Below the pieces are notes generated by a model that saw only the letters and a program-made list of their open reading frames with translations, did no database searches and was not told the DNA's origin. From assembly GCA_902806565.1 (NCBI GenBank), contig CADCXA010000016.1, forward strand, positions 124,001 to 188,000: DNA of 64,000 bases, written 5' to 3'. Origin of the DNA: Hypoxylon rubiginosum. Taxonomy: Eukaryota; Ascomycota; Sordariomycetes; Xylariales; Hypoxylaceae. The position numbers were made by a program, and so were the translations under genes. Each line of letters begins with the position of its first letter. The stretch's first letter is position 1. Below are positions 1 through 10,755 of the stretch, one piece after another.

Positions 1-592
1 CACCTTGCAAGGAAAACGCGCTGATACTGTTGTTTCTTCGCACGTTTCTTGTTGCTCGAGAGCGAGATATTCCAGCCATGTCTGTTCTTTAGCGAAGTTA
101 TTTCGTGGGTGGAATAGCATGAAAGAAAGGGGGAGGGAAGTCTTAAAAGGGATCGACAGGGCCCACCCTAAAAGGAGGCAGGGGTACGAAGTATGTACAT
201 GGTCTCAAGTTTCGACGATAATTGGAGGAGGCATTCTCAAGCAATTCAAGCGAGAGCGCAGTTCTACAGTTTCCAAAACATAAATCAAGGTCGTCACATA
301 GGACTGATTTTATTTAAACATTCTTTAATCGCCTCATAAGATATACAAAATACTTCAAAAATACTACTTAAATCCTGGGAATAGCTCAATCGTCGTTTGT
401 CTTCGTCTCGGCTAGCTGCAGTAAAGACCCAATGCCGAAGCCCGCCGGCCGCTCATTAAGAGACCGGGAGGGGAAAATGCATTCAGCTCTTATCCTGTAC
501 GAAAACAAGCGGAGCCGCCCACGCAAAGAATATTCCTTTTCATCGTGACACGAATAAATCCTAGACACTTTTCTAAGCCTGTCTCACCTGCG
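1..592. other. 5' flank of MFS transporter, no gene recognised
   Basis: A 92-codon frame lies at 5-283 on the plus strand. It has no recognisable family and no splice-linked partner, so I treat it as chance. The stretch most likely holds the promoter and leader of the MFS gene that begins at 593. No other structure is evident. Confidence 0.5.
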
Positions 593-2085
593 ATGGCGCC
601 ACCAAGCGAATCGGCGACTCCCGAGACAGAACCCCTCCTCAGTTCCTCCTCCGCGCAAGCGGATCCAGATCCCACAGCTCTGCCATCTCCGTTGCGGGGC
701 CGAGATGCACCTAGTGTTCGAGCTAGCAGGCCGTTGAGTCCCGGTAAGGGGGTAGCACCGCCGCCGCCGGGCAGGCCCCCCCTTTCTCGTGAAACGAACG
801 GCATCCTGCGGATCGCAGCGGCCATGTTCTCGTTTATCGTCCTGGGGATGATGGTCTCGACGCTCGGGGTCATGGTTCCGCAGTTCGAGACCTTCTACGG
901 TCTAACCGACTTACACGTGTCCTTCGTCTTTCTCGTTTGGCCGGTAGGATACGTTATAGCGGCCTATCTAAACGGCGCGATCCACGTACGGTTCGGCCAG
1001 CGGGGGATTGCCATCGTCGGCCCTCTGTTCCACATTATCATAACCGTCGCCGCGTCGCTGCACCCACCCTTCCCAGTCCTACTGATCGCCTTGGCAGTCG
1101 GGTCTCTCGGAACCGGCATACTAGATGGCTCGTTCTGCGCCTGGGCCGGAGGCATGTACAACGCCAACGTAGTCCAGGGCTTCTTGCACGGCTCGTACTC
1201 TACGGGCGCGGCCTTGGGGCCGTTCCTTGCAGGTACGATGCTCTCGGTTGGGCACACGCCCTGGTACGCGTGGTACTACGTTCTTGTAAGGTCTTTCCAT
1301 CAATATAGCCCCTGAGTATTCCATTGCTAATGCTAGGAACTAAGCTCGGTGCCTCCGTCCTCGAGGCTGTGGTATTGGTGCTCGCTTTTCGGTTCGAAGA
1401 CGCGGACAAATACCACCAGGACCACAAGCGAGATAACCTTCTAGCAGTGCAAGAAGAAACCGCAGCAGACTCAGGCTCTACCATCTTCAAGCATCGTGTC
1501 ACGTGGATCTGTGCCGTCTATTTTCTCGCATGCGTCGGCACCGAAAACGCTGTGTCCGGTTGGATCGTGGTCTTCATGATGCGGGTCAACCACGCGTCGG
1601 CTTATCTAGCCAGTATTTCCTCTTCTGGTTTCTGGATTGGCCAGGCGGCCGGCCGTCTTACGCTCGGCGTGGTGACCCAGAAAATTGGCGTCAGGCCCGC
1701 AACGATCGCCTACCTAGTCGCCGCCCTCGCCTTTGAGGCGCTTTTCGCCGCCATCCACATCCCGGAGGTCTCAACGGTTATGATTACACTGCTAGGGTTT
1801 TGCTTAGGTCCCCTATTTCCCTCCGGCGTTTTCATGGTGACTCGACTCCTACCGAGGGAGTCACATGTGGGCGCCATTTCTTTTGCTGTTCTGATCGGTC
1901 AGATCGGAGGTGCTCTGCTACCTTTCGCCCTCGGCGCCTTGGCCGACACGCTTGGAATCCAAGTCTTCCAAGCTGTCGTTTTTGCACAATTGGTCATGAC
2001 ACTTCTTATTTGGCTCGCATTCCCAAGATTACCTCCGATAACCACTGTTAGCCAGGATCTAATAGACGAGGTAGCTACTCAGTGA
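593..2085 (+). CDS. MFS transporter (fungal fucose-permease-like/BSC6-like group)
   Basis: Predicted plasma-membrane secondary transporter of the major facilitator superfamily; the substrate cannot be told from sequence. I place two exons at 593-1285 and 1345-2085, giving 477 aa. The 59-nt intron has donor GTAAGG, branch GCTAATG and acceptor CTAAG; joining them restores the run WYYVLLGASVLE at the entry to TM7. The frame is also open from a GTG at 545, but the first ATG (MAPPSESA) is at 593. Residues 1-75 are a Ser/Pro-rich cytosolic tail. About twelve hydrophobic segments follow, with a charged central loop near residues 245-280 (FRFEDADKYHQ), the usual 6+6 layout. The length is normal for the family. 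The acceptor choice is my inference; TAG at 1334-1336 would break the frame. Confidence 0.85.
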
Positions 2086-2535
2086 TAAAAATCACTGGTT
2101 CTTATTCAGGGCCCTATGACTCTTCGTGCTCGAAGCTTGCCGATTTACCAAATTCTGTAAAGAACCTACTATATTCCTCGCTAGGTTTGCATCCGTGGTT
2201 CGTGATGTTCCACGAGCATGCGGTTGGTATGATGGTATCCTTCGTACCTATGCATGTTACCAGTATCAGACATTCGCAAACAAGCTGGGAAATAAATTAT
2301 GTTGCGGTATCTGAGAAGAGTAATTACACCGTTCGCTCATAAGATGCTCCCTCCAAATTAAGCACTACATGATTGACAGCAAAGCCAGCTTAAGCATCTC
2401 AATAAGCTAGTGGAATATATCTCCCTTTCTCTAGTACCGAGGCCCCAGTTCAGTACTACCTTGTCCTAACGAGTGAAGCTTACCACCAGCGACAGCGATA
2501 TCTCAAACAGGTAGGTAGGTAAGAATATACCATCC
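2086..2535. other. convergent intergenic spacer
   Basis: This spacer lies between the ends of the MFS gene (+) and the large unknown gene (-). It holds short frames of 62-86 codons without family resemblance, and a GGTAGGTAGGTAAG run near 2511-2524. It is probably the 3' UTRs of both genes. Confidence 0.5.
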
Positions 2536-5420
2536 TTAACCCAGGATCGCTGCCTCTCTAGCTACACGTATAGCACCCTTCACCCTTGTTGTCTGACGTT
2601 GCCACTCTGCGTATGCCTGATTACGCTGTTTAGACAAACACTTTGCGCGGAGGTCTTGTGTTTGGCTTGATAATTCGCCGTAAAACTTTACAAGTTCCGA
2701 ACACTTCTGCTTCGTTGTTTTCGATGCATCGAGCAGCTCTTCTGTTTGATGCATAACTAGTTTCTTAGAAACTTTCGTGCCGTTGCGCTTATACTCATGG
2801 ACAACGGCGAAGACGTTCTGCTCTCGAGTTCTCAGGTGCTCAAGAAGGCTCTATTCCTCGTTAGCGAATGCCCATTCCTCAACTTGTCAGAAGCACTTGC
2901 CGTGGAGATTAGGTGAAGTGCATCCACCACTCCGCCAGAAGCCGCATTCACTGCATCTTTCCACTTCACCTCATACGTAGGCCCTGAATTCGGTTTTCTG
3001 AATCGACCATGACCACCCGATAAATCTATCAACTCGGCATCTCTGAGTGGTGCTGGTATGGGGTCGTTTCGGCGCTTCATGGCACCTTTCGGCTGCGGCC
3101 ACGAGGATTTGTTGGCCAACTGGTATTCCTTACTCTCCATTTGCTCCTGTCTATTGACCTCGTCATGTTCCACTTTATTCTGTTCTTGCACGACTTTACG
3201 AGCGAAGTCGACAGATCTGGGATGAAGCTGGGGAGCTTGGAAAACAAAATCATTTGCATGCCCAACCAAATCATCGTTCGTGCTTGGGCTCACTATCATC
3301 CGAGACGTACGATTGGGCACAGACCCGTGATTCTCTCGGCTCTTTGGAACACCAGATCTCATCGTTCCGTGAGCATGAGACTGTTCGCTGCCCGTCGATG
3401 AATATATGACCGTACGTAGCAAACTCGTGTCCATGTCTGAAGAAGCTTGCGGCGGATTATGAGCAAATAATCCCTGATGCTTTTCCGCGTGTAGATACTG
3501 CCCTTCATGTAGGTCGTGTACGCCTTCTGTGATATTTCCAGCAGGCATATTCGGAGGCTTTAAAGGGCTACCGGAGTCGCTAACCATCGAGCGTCTGGTA
3601 ATTGGTGCTAGGGAAACATCATGATGTTGGGTGATTCCTGCTTTATTAGCAGACATCTGTTCGGGTACTGCAGTAGGACCTCCTTGTGGCTGATTAGCGT
3701 TTATCTCACTGCTGTTCTTGCTCTTTTGTGAGTTGCTAGTGTGTGCCTTAATTCGACTAGAGCTGGCATTTTGAGACGACGAGGATGAATGAAACTGTTC
3801 GATGGTGCTATCTTTAGCTTTGCCTTTCGCATTCTTGATGTCTTCTTTACGGTTTGGAAGGCTCTCGGTTGAGTATCCCTGGCGACCGTTTGGGTGACTC
3901 TGTATCGACGTGTCCCCTGATGCATCTTCGGACACGTCAATTCGTTTATGACTTTGGCTTGGTTTGCTAGGGCCGCCACGGGCTTCGTCGACTGGCTGAG
4001 ATTGCTCTTTGGGAACTTCCTGAACACTCGGCTTCGACAGCTCTGGGGACACGGACTTTGGTGGTGGCACTGCAATTGTCACCTCCATTTGCTGGACATC
4101 CTCTTCGGATACTGCACTTTCAGGCACGGTCCCTTCTGTGAAATCTATGTATACAGATCCGTGCGTGGCACTTTCACCCTCGTCTTCTTCAATGCGAGGC
4201 AAAGTATCAGCTGCCTTCGGTATTCGACTTGCACCATGTTCAGGGAGAACGGATTGTTTACCCTTGGGTTGGCTTGACTCTGATGATCTAGGCGACGTTC
4301 TACGCTGCACATCTTTAGGTACCGATTCAGAGGAAGGAATGCCCTTGTTTGTCTTCTTAGGGTGTTTCTTAGCGGTGTTCTTGGGGAGGTTCTTGGGAGG
4401 GTTTTGTTTGGAAGATCGTGTAGTGGACTTCTTTGTGTTTCTGGGTTTCGCTTCTGCTTGCTCTGGGCTTCTCTCCCTCTTCTTCTTTGAATTGGGGTTT
4501 ATTGCCGTGTCTGGAGCATCATGTGAAGGTTGACCCGTAACTTTGACTTCTGGTTGTAGATCGTGTTCTTGCTTTCCAGGCGGATCCGGCGGATACCAGG
4601 GATCATCTTCGTCATTAATGTAGTCAAATGTCTCAACAGGCGAGGCGGGACGAACATGGCCTTGACTGCCCGGATTCTGTTTATTGTCTTTCTTCGCGCC
4701 AGTGCCTGGCTGAGATTTGGCATTATTGCTGGACTGTTGTGCTGCACGTTTAGACGACCTATCTTCGGGTTGGCTGTAAAACGACTTCTTCGGAAGCCTC
4801 GAGTTCACCTGTCTTGGCTTTGTCTGTATCTCATGGACAAGCGACTGGGAATCCGGGACAATCTTATTGTCATCTTTAGTAGTGGCGCGCTTAGAGCTCC
4901 TCAGCGTCACTGGAGTTGTCCGCGACACAGTCTTTGCTACGGCTCGGGATTTTTCGGCAGCTTTCTTAGGGGCTTTCCTACTAGCAGCCTTTTTCTTCCC
5001 GCGATGTTGGATTGTCACTGGCTTGTATGCAGTGTCGTCCGTGTCCTGTTCTTCTTTATCGCTCCCAGGCACTTCAAAATCGGGGTCATCTGGATCCGGA
5101 CCGTGGTCGGTTTCTTCCCTATTAGAAACAGCCTCGGCGGTTGACTCCATAATGCTGGTCTCATTAACTGATTGTCTAGATGACGAGATCATAAATGTGT
5201 CCTCTTTATCGTCGAGGAGGTGATCAGGGGGGATGGGTTCGGTTTCCATCTGTGCGGCGTGAGAAAAATCCTGGGACCGCTCGGTCGTAGCAGGTGATGA
5301 GGTGCGCTCGTCGGGATTGGAACTGCTTGATGCTATTGGGTCGTTCAGAAGCTCCGAAGGGGGATTGCTCTGCGTCATCTCCCAACGACCCTCAGATATG
5401 TGGCGCCACTGGCTAGACAT
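2536..5420 (-). CDS. large intrinsically disordered protein of unknown function
   Basis: I do not recognise the family. The gene reads on the minus strand as exon 1 5420-2928 and exon 2 2850-2536, about 935 aa. The frame extends to a GTG at 5435, but the first ATG (MSSQWRH) is at 5420. The 77-nt intron (donor GTGGAT, branch GCTAACG, acceptor AATAG) is inferred because the long frame stops at 2832 while a second open, helix-like frame continues to 2536; a donor 3 nt earlier is also possible. Residues 1-~790 are rich in Ser, Pro, Gln, Lys and Glu, with many basic patches (KKKAASRKAPKKAAEKS and similar) resembling nuclear localisation signals. The last ~104 residues are charged and helical, probably coiled coil (EQNVFAVVHEYKRNG...). 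A nuclear or chromatin role is only a guess from composition. Confidence 0.65.
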
Positions 5421-6749
5421 ATTCGCCAACTTCACTGTGCTCTTTATTAGTCACTATGCTATATTGAACGTGCGTTGATTTGGGTCGTCGTATAAAAGGC
5501 GGGTAGAATAGCAATACAAGTTGTAGTTGTTGGCATCGAACAGAGAGTAACCCTGGAAATGAGAGGGAAACCTACGAAGCTACATAGAGGATTCGGATTA
5601 ATATTCCGCAGATCAGCTATCCTTGGGTGAGTTGTTGCCTCTTGAACTAGTACCTGATATCAACAGCGACAGGAATAGGTTCAAGGCGTAAAACAAGGGT
5701 GGTTCGATAGTGAATCCGTGCCGTAAGATTGACATATATGAGGTTAAATATCTCACGAACATACAATAAGAGGTGAAGTTTAATCTGGGGATTGAATACA
5801 GCTTATGGGAACGACTGGCAATGCGACAGCTTGGATGTCAGGATAAAGCCGGTGTGCCATTAACAGACGAACCGGCGAAGGGATGGACACGACACGGATT
5901 AAGAGAAATAGATGAGAGATCAAAGGAGAGCGTCAGGAAGGAAGAAGGAAGTAGATGAAAATAAAGTTTTTCTTCAATTTAGGAGGCATGGCAGAAAGAA
6001 GGCACTGCTATAGTGCCTCCCACCTCGAAATACCTAATACGCTCCTGCTCCGGCACCTGTCTACCCATCTAATCTAAACTTGAACCTTCCCTCAATGCTG
6101 ACACGCGCCCATATGTTGCTATAGCGGTACATATGTTGGATGTAGGCATATTTTGGTGGCTCTTATACAGAGCAGCAAGCCTATGCTTTCTAGTACGACA
6201 TGTAATGCAATGAGGTATATGCTGGAACAAGAAATGGCCATGTGTATTGAGCATATACCTATACCTTAGGTAAAGGTCATCACAGTTTAGAAAACCCGTT
6301 AATCCCGTCAAGATTTCCACGGTATGCTTACATACGAACAGCTGGTCTAAGAGGTGTATGCATTGGAACAATCCCAAGACTTCTTGTCGGCCAAGAAAGG
6401 CTTGCAGAGAGCGGCTGCTAACAGTATATCTGCTCAAATGTAGAGTTTATAATTCGAGGGGGATATGTCAGCAGAGTATATCAAAACTTGAAGGCTGGTA
6501 TTGTCATCTCAATCGAATTGCGGATGTGTCATCACTGGAATTCTCATAGGAAAATACATAGAAAAGCCGGCAGGATGCCGGTCGGTCTCTGAGGCCGTAG
6601 CTGACTTAATCCAAGTCAAGCTTGTATGACGAAGTTACTCGCCAGAATTCAGTAGATACAAGTCCATGAATCGTTTTGTCCCAGGTCCGCCCGAATCAAT
6701 GCAACCAGCCTAACGCCATGTTCTTCCCCGCGTCCAATATCTCCAAGAT
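5421..6749. other. intergenic region between unknown gene and RPL11
   Basis: The left part is the upstream region of the minus-strand unknown gene; the right part is downstream of RPL11. Frames at 5773-5958 (+) and 6069-6437 (-) are short, low in conserved features and without credible splice partners. I see no RNA gene or mobile element. Confidence 0.5.
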
Positions 6750-7398
6750 TTATCGGACGATACCATCGAAGCGCTGCTTGAACCACTTCACAGTCTCCTC
6801 ACGCTTGATGCGGTGGCCGGCACCGATTCTGCTCTTGCATCGGCGGCGACGGGTGACGCGCTCACCGGGGCGGGTCATGCAGCAGTAGAAGTCCATGCCG
6901 TAGATACCAATGGCCGGGTCGTACTTGATGCCAAGATCGATGTGTTCGCTGATACCGAAGCCGAAGTTGCCCGTCTCGCTGAAGTTGCGCTTGCGCAGCT
7001 CGTACTCCTTGACCTTGAGGCCACGCTCGAGAATTTCCTCGGCCTTGGGGCCACGGACGGTGACGTGGACAGCGATCTTCTCGTTACGTCGGATACCGAA
7101 AGTTCGGACAGTGTAGCGGGCCTTGCCTATGAAGAGAATAGTGGTCAGAAAAAATGACAATCTCTCAAGAGTCAGCAATATTATATCCAACTTACTGTAG
7201 ACGGGAGTCTGACCGCTCAGCTGCTCCAAGACCTTGGCGGCACGAGTCAATCTGTCACCAGATTCACCGACGGAAATGTTGAGTACGAGCTTCTGGATGC
7301 GAAGCTCTCGCATGGGGTTCTGGGCTTTCTCCGACTATGGGAAATCAATTGTCAGCAAATGTATCTGAGATATATATTTTCAAATTCAAACATACCAT
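6750..7398 (-). CDS. RPL11: 60S ribosomal protein L11 (uL5)
   Basis: Component of the cytosolic large ribosomal subunit that sits at the central protuberance and contacts 5S rRNA. Three exons on the minus strand: 7398-7396, 7334-7196 and 7126-6750, total 172 aa, close to the 174 aa of yeast L11. Exon 1 is the ATG codon alone; the next exon continues [16 protein letters not shown], the expected N terminus. Introns are 61 nt (GTATGT...CATAG) and 69 nt (GTAAGT...CATAG). Recognisable segments are [39 protein letters not shown] and the C-terminal [12 protein letters not shown]. It is divergent from the Sm-B gene, with 513 nt between start codons. Confidence 0.97.
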
Positions 7399-7911
7399 CG
7401 TGACTGGTGGTTAGTTAGTAACGGTCGGGAGTGTGAAGTTGGAGGTTGTTGTCGCTTGGCTTGAAATTTAGAAATTCTGGAGCTAAGGAAAAGTTGGAAA
7501 AAGTGACCTGCAAAATCTACCCGTGGTGGAAGGGTTCTTGCCCTACTATAATCCCTGAAGATTGTGGGGATTGGGGGGGAAATGTGGCTAATGATAAGTG
7601 TGGCTTTGAGAGGAAGAACCCTGGTGGGGTCCGAGCTTCTAAAAGTTGATTGTATTTGCCTGTAATTGGACTAGCGTTCACGGAGAGTGTACCCGTCACG
7701 TTTCTATGGAGCTACTGTGCTTTCAGCCTTGACAATGTTGCCTCGTCTAATTTTCGTCGATTAAGCTTCGCCTATCGTTCATATCAAAGGCTGGACTCTA
7801 ACTTCACACGCGTCCACCACGACAGAGACCACACTGAAGTCGTCCCGATTTCAAATACATCGTTTTCGCAATCGATAATTAAGCTCCATTGGAGCTATAA
7901 TCGTCGCGAAG
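7399..7911. promoter_or_regulatory. shared divergent promoter region RPL11 / Sm-B
   Basis: The start codons of RPL11 (-) and the Sm-B gene (+) are 513 nt apart with no gene between, so both promoters must lie here. The right side is pyrimidine-rich. I see no clear TATA box or telobox. Co-regulation of a ribosomal and a spliceosomal gene is plausible but inferred. Confidence 0.6.
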
Positions 7912-8857
7912 ATGTCGAATAAACAAGGGAAAATGGTATGTCCTGCACCCTTCACCACTTCATAGCTTCAACGTTGACATTGCAGGCTGACTAAATGGAT
8001 ATTTTCTAGGCCGGTTACGTATGTGCTCTCTAAGTTGCGCTGCTCTATGCGACATGCTCCCTATAAATGTTTTGCTTGGGCCAACTAACACTTCCAGATC
8101 AACTACCGAATGCGAGTTACGTTGATGGACGGTCGCCAGATGACAGGACAGATGCTTGCTTTCGACAAGGTGATTCATATCTATTCGTACCCCAGATTAT
8201 GTACAGCAGCTAACTCCCTCATAGCACATGAACCTAGTTCTAGCCGACACCGAAGAGTTCCGACGCGTGAAGCGAAAGCAGACGAAGCCTACCGCACCTG
8301 GCGCATCGAGTTCATCCTCGCAGACTATCGAGACGGAGGAGAAGCGCACCTTGGGCTTAACGATTTTACGTGGCGCTCACATCGTGTCTCTATCTGTTGA
8401 ATCTGCACCCCCCGCCGATCCTAGCACGAGACTTGGAAAAAGCACTCCTGGTGGCCTTTCTACTGGCTTGACTTCCGGTCCCGGTGTTTCACGCCCTGCT
8501 GGACGAGGTGCCGCTCCGTCGTCCCTTGCTGTTAGTATTTGTACCATGCTGAAGATTATATTTATGCTAATATATAATAGGGCCCGGCTGCTGGCGTTGG
8601 AGGTAGTGCTCCTCCCCCTTTCCCTCAATTTGGCGGAGCACCTGGATTTGGACCTGGCAGAGGTGGCCGTGAGTATCCCCCGAGACATAAAGGACTAAAC
8701 AGAACTATACACTAACATTATGCTAGCTCCTGCGCCTGGCTTTCCTCCTGGCGGATTCCCTCCTCCGGGTTTCCCTCAAAACGCCCAATTCCCTCCTCCC
8801 GGCTTCAATCCCGCTGGTGGCCCTCCCCCTGGATTTAACCCTCCGTCACGACGATGA
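7912..8857 (+). CDS. small nuclear ribonucleoprotein Sm-B
   Basis: Core Sm-ring subunit (SmB/B') of the U1, U2, U4 and U5 spliceosomal snRNPs. Six exons: 7912-7935, 8010-8018, 8098-8169, 8225-8530, 8581-8668 and 8727-8857, giving 209 aa. The second exon is only 9 nt (Ala-Gly-Tyr) and is needed to read MSNKQGKM-AGY-INYRMRV. The Sm1 motif is in RVTLMDGRQMTGQMLAFDKHMNLVL and Sm2 in LGLTILRGAHIVSLSVE (about residues 75-95). The tail, from ~residue 105, is Gly/Pro-rich with PPPGF and PPGF repeats, typical of SmB. It is divergent from RPL11. Introns: GTATGT, GTATGT, GTGATT, GTTAGT and GTGAGT donors. Confidence 0.95.
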
Positions 8858-9461
8858 ATGCGCGGTGGATGATTGGTGGTGAGAAAAGGAAGCCCTACCG
8901 AATGACGGCTAGAGATACCAATTGGCGTTCAGGGTGGTAGCTGAGACTATGGATAACACCAAAAAGGAAATGTGAAAATTATAATCTGTACTCTACGATA
9001 GATCGGAGGGACCTAAATACAGCACCACATGAGTCTTATGAGTCTTGAGAAGAACGAAGGCTGATTTATCAGTCAGCCGCACACAGCGGGTGTACGAATT
9101 AAATTGCAAAGCTGTTGGGAATAATTATGATAGGGCTTATCAGAGTAAGCAAAGCCAGGTGACAAACGGCTGAATACCTACAGTAGTACTTCGTAGTTGG
9201 CTCCTTCGCCTTGGTAGTCCTTTGTGACCGCTTAGGTATGTAGTACCTACATGTAGGCCCGATGACCCAGTCCAACAAAATTTGGGGCCCGCCAAACTGG
9301 TAGCCGCCCCATTGGAAAATTTCCCACTGGTTCCGAACCGGACACCCGACCTTTTTTCGCCGGCGCGCAACTTCAATCAACACCGCTACTCAAACTTCGA
9401 AAGCGACGCTACCTTTTTTCTACTCGATACTCGATTCTCGATATCACGGCGATACCTTAAT
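8858..9461. promoter_or_regulatory. spacer and likely promoter of MPC1
   Basis: The sequence holds the Sm-B 3' end and the upstream region of MPC1. Just before the MPC1 start, at 9421-9446, a CTCGATA-like unit recurs in a pyrimidine-rich tract, a common layout for fungal housekeeping promoters. The frames at 9099-9383 on the minus strand look like chance. Confidence 0.45.
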
Positions 9462-10298
9462 ATGGCCGCCTTCTTTAAAGCAGTCAACGCCAAGATTCGG
9501 TCGAATCCGGCCCTGAGCTACCTCTGCTCAACGCGTACGTGAAATTCCCCAGTACCTTTCCAGTGCGCGGACTTTACCTCACAATGTCCGATGCTACGAA
9601 GCGGAATCGTCGTCGCTGCTAGGTGTTTGTATGTGGACGAATTGCTACATACAATTTATGATACCAGCGATGCTAGCACACGTATAGATAGTTCATGGAT
9701 TTCTTTAGGGTCATGTAGAGGCATCACAATCTCCTAGTCTCCTGGCACGAGAGCCCATTAGTCATAATACTATCGCTACCATGATGAGGATAAGCTGCTG
9801 ACTTCGCCGTTCATAGACTTCTGGGGACCTGCGTCGAACTTTGGTATTCCGATCGCCGCTGTGATGGATGCGCAGAAGTCGCCCGAGCTGTATGTTACCA
9901 ACCCACCTATCCCGTCGTGTTATATCGAAGCGCATCGACGCCCTTGCAGGCTGGTGAAGCTATTCTATTGCGCCATTCTACTCTATACTCTAGACTTCTA
10001 GGCAAGTTCGAAAGCTGATTAGTCTCCCAACTGCAGGATTTCCGGCCAAATGACCTTCGCTCTCACCATCTACTCGGCAACGTTTATGCGATATGCTCTC
10101 GCAGTGACACCCAAGAACTACCTCCTTTTCCTCTGCCACTTCATCAACGAAGGCTCGCAATTAACACAAGGATACCGGTATCTCCAGTGGCATCATTGGG
10201 GCGGCAGAGAGAAGGCGGGTGTTCACGGAGCCGTCGAAGAAGCAAAGGAGAAGGCTGCCGCAGTCGGCGACAAGATCAAAGAGGTCGCTTCGAAATAA
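9462..10298 (+). CDS. MPC1: mitochondrial pyruvate carrier subunit 1
   Basis: Inner-mitochondrial-membrane subunit that, with an MPC2/3-type partner, imports pyruvate into the matrix. Three exons: 9462-9534, 9817-9889 and 10037-10298, giving 135 aa. Joins restore [26 protein letters not shown] and [21 protein letters not shown], the most conserved stretch of MPC1; [21 protein letters not shown] follows. Human MPC1 is 109 aa; here a ~30-residue charged, Lys/Glu/Ala-rich tail is added ([16 protein letters not shown]), as in other filamentous fungi. Intron 1 is 282 nt, long for this locus; intron 2 is 147 nt. The next gene on the same strand encodes pyruvate carboxylase, another pyruvate-consuming step. 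Confidence 0.96.
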
Positions 10299-10730
10299 AT
10301 TGCTTCCTAGATTTGGGGTGTTCGTGGCGTCGACTATGTCTCTTGTGCGACTTACCACCGGCGATATCATGCATTCGGTAGAGGGACTGGACTGTTCCGT
10401 ATAGAGTGATCCTGGCTCTTCGGTAGACGGGTTGGGGGGAAAGGAGGATGGCTTAGACGGGACCATGTCTATATGAGGAGTGCGTCGACTTTGTATTTCT
10501 ACCGCATCGACGGAGTCTTAAAATTATTCCTGTGGTAAATATATGAATCAAATTCAGCTGGTCCCGATCATCACGTCAATTCCTTACCTGATATAACTAC
10601 AAGAAAGGAATAATAAGAGGTTAGTCAATGTCTCATTGGACTTCGAGGTGCTTCCGGCTACTCGATCAAGGCCGCCTCAACCCATCAGGGTTGATCGTAT
10701 TCGATCATGATGAGTACGGGTTGTCTTGTC

Positions 10731-10755
10731 GTGTCGTGTCGTGTCGTGTCGTGTC
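10731..10755. repeat. (GTGTC)5 microsatellite
   Basis: Five perfect tandem copies of the pentamer GTGTC, flanked by degenerate copies (TTGTC before, GTATC after). It lies in intergenic DNA about 430 nt after the MPC1 stop. Confidence 0.95.

Noticed and set aside
5..283. 92-codon plus-strand frame near the left edge
   Set aside because: No family, no splice partner and no coding-like bias; the start is also close to the window edge.
6069..6437. 122-codon minus-strand frame
   Set aside because: Cys/His-rich, but without zinc-finger spacing and without supporting exons; probably chance in RPL11 downstream DNA.
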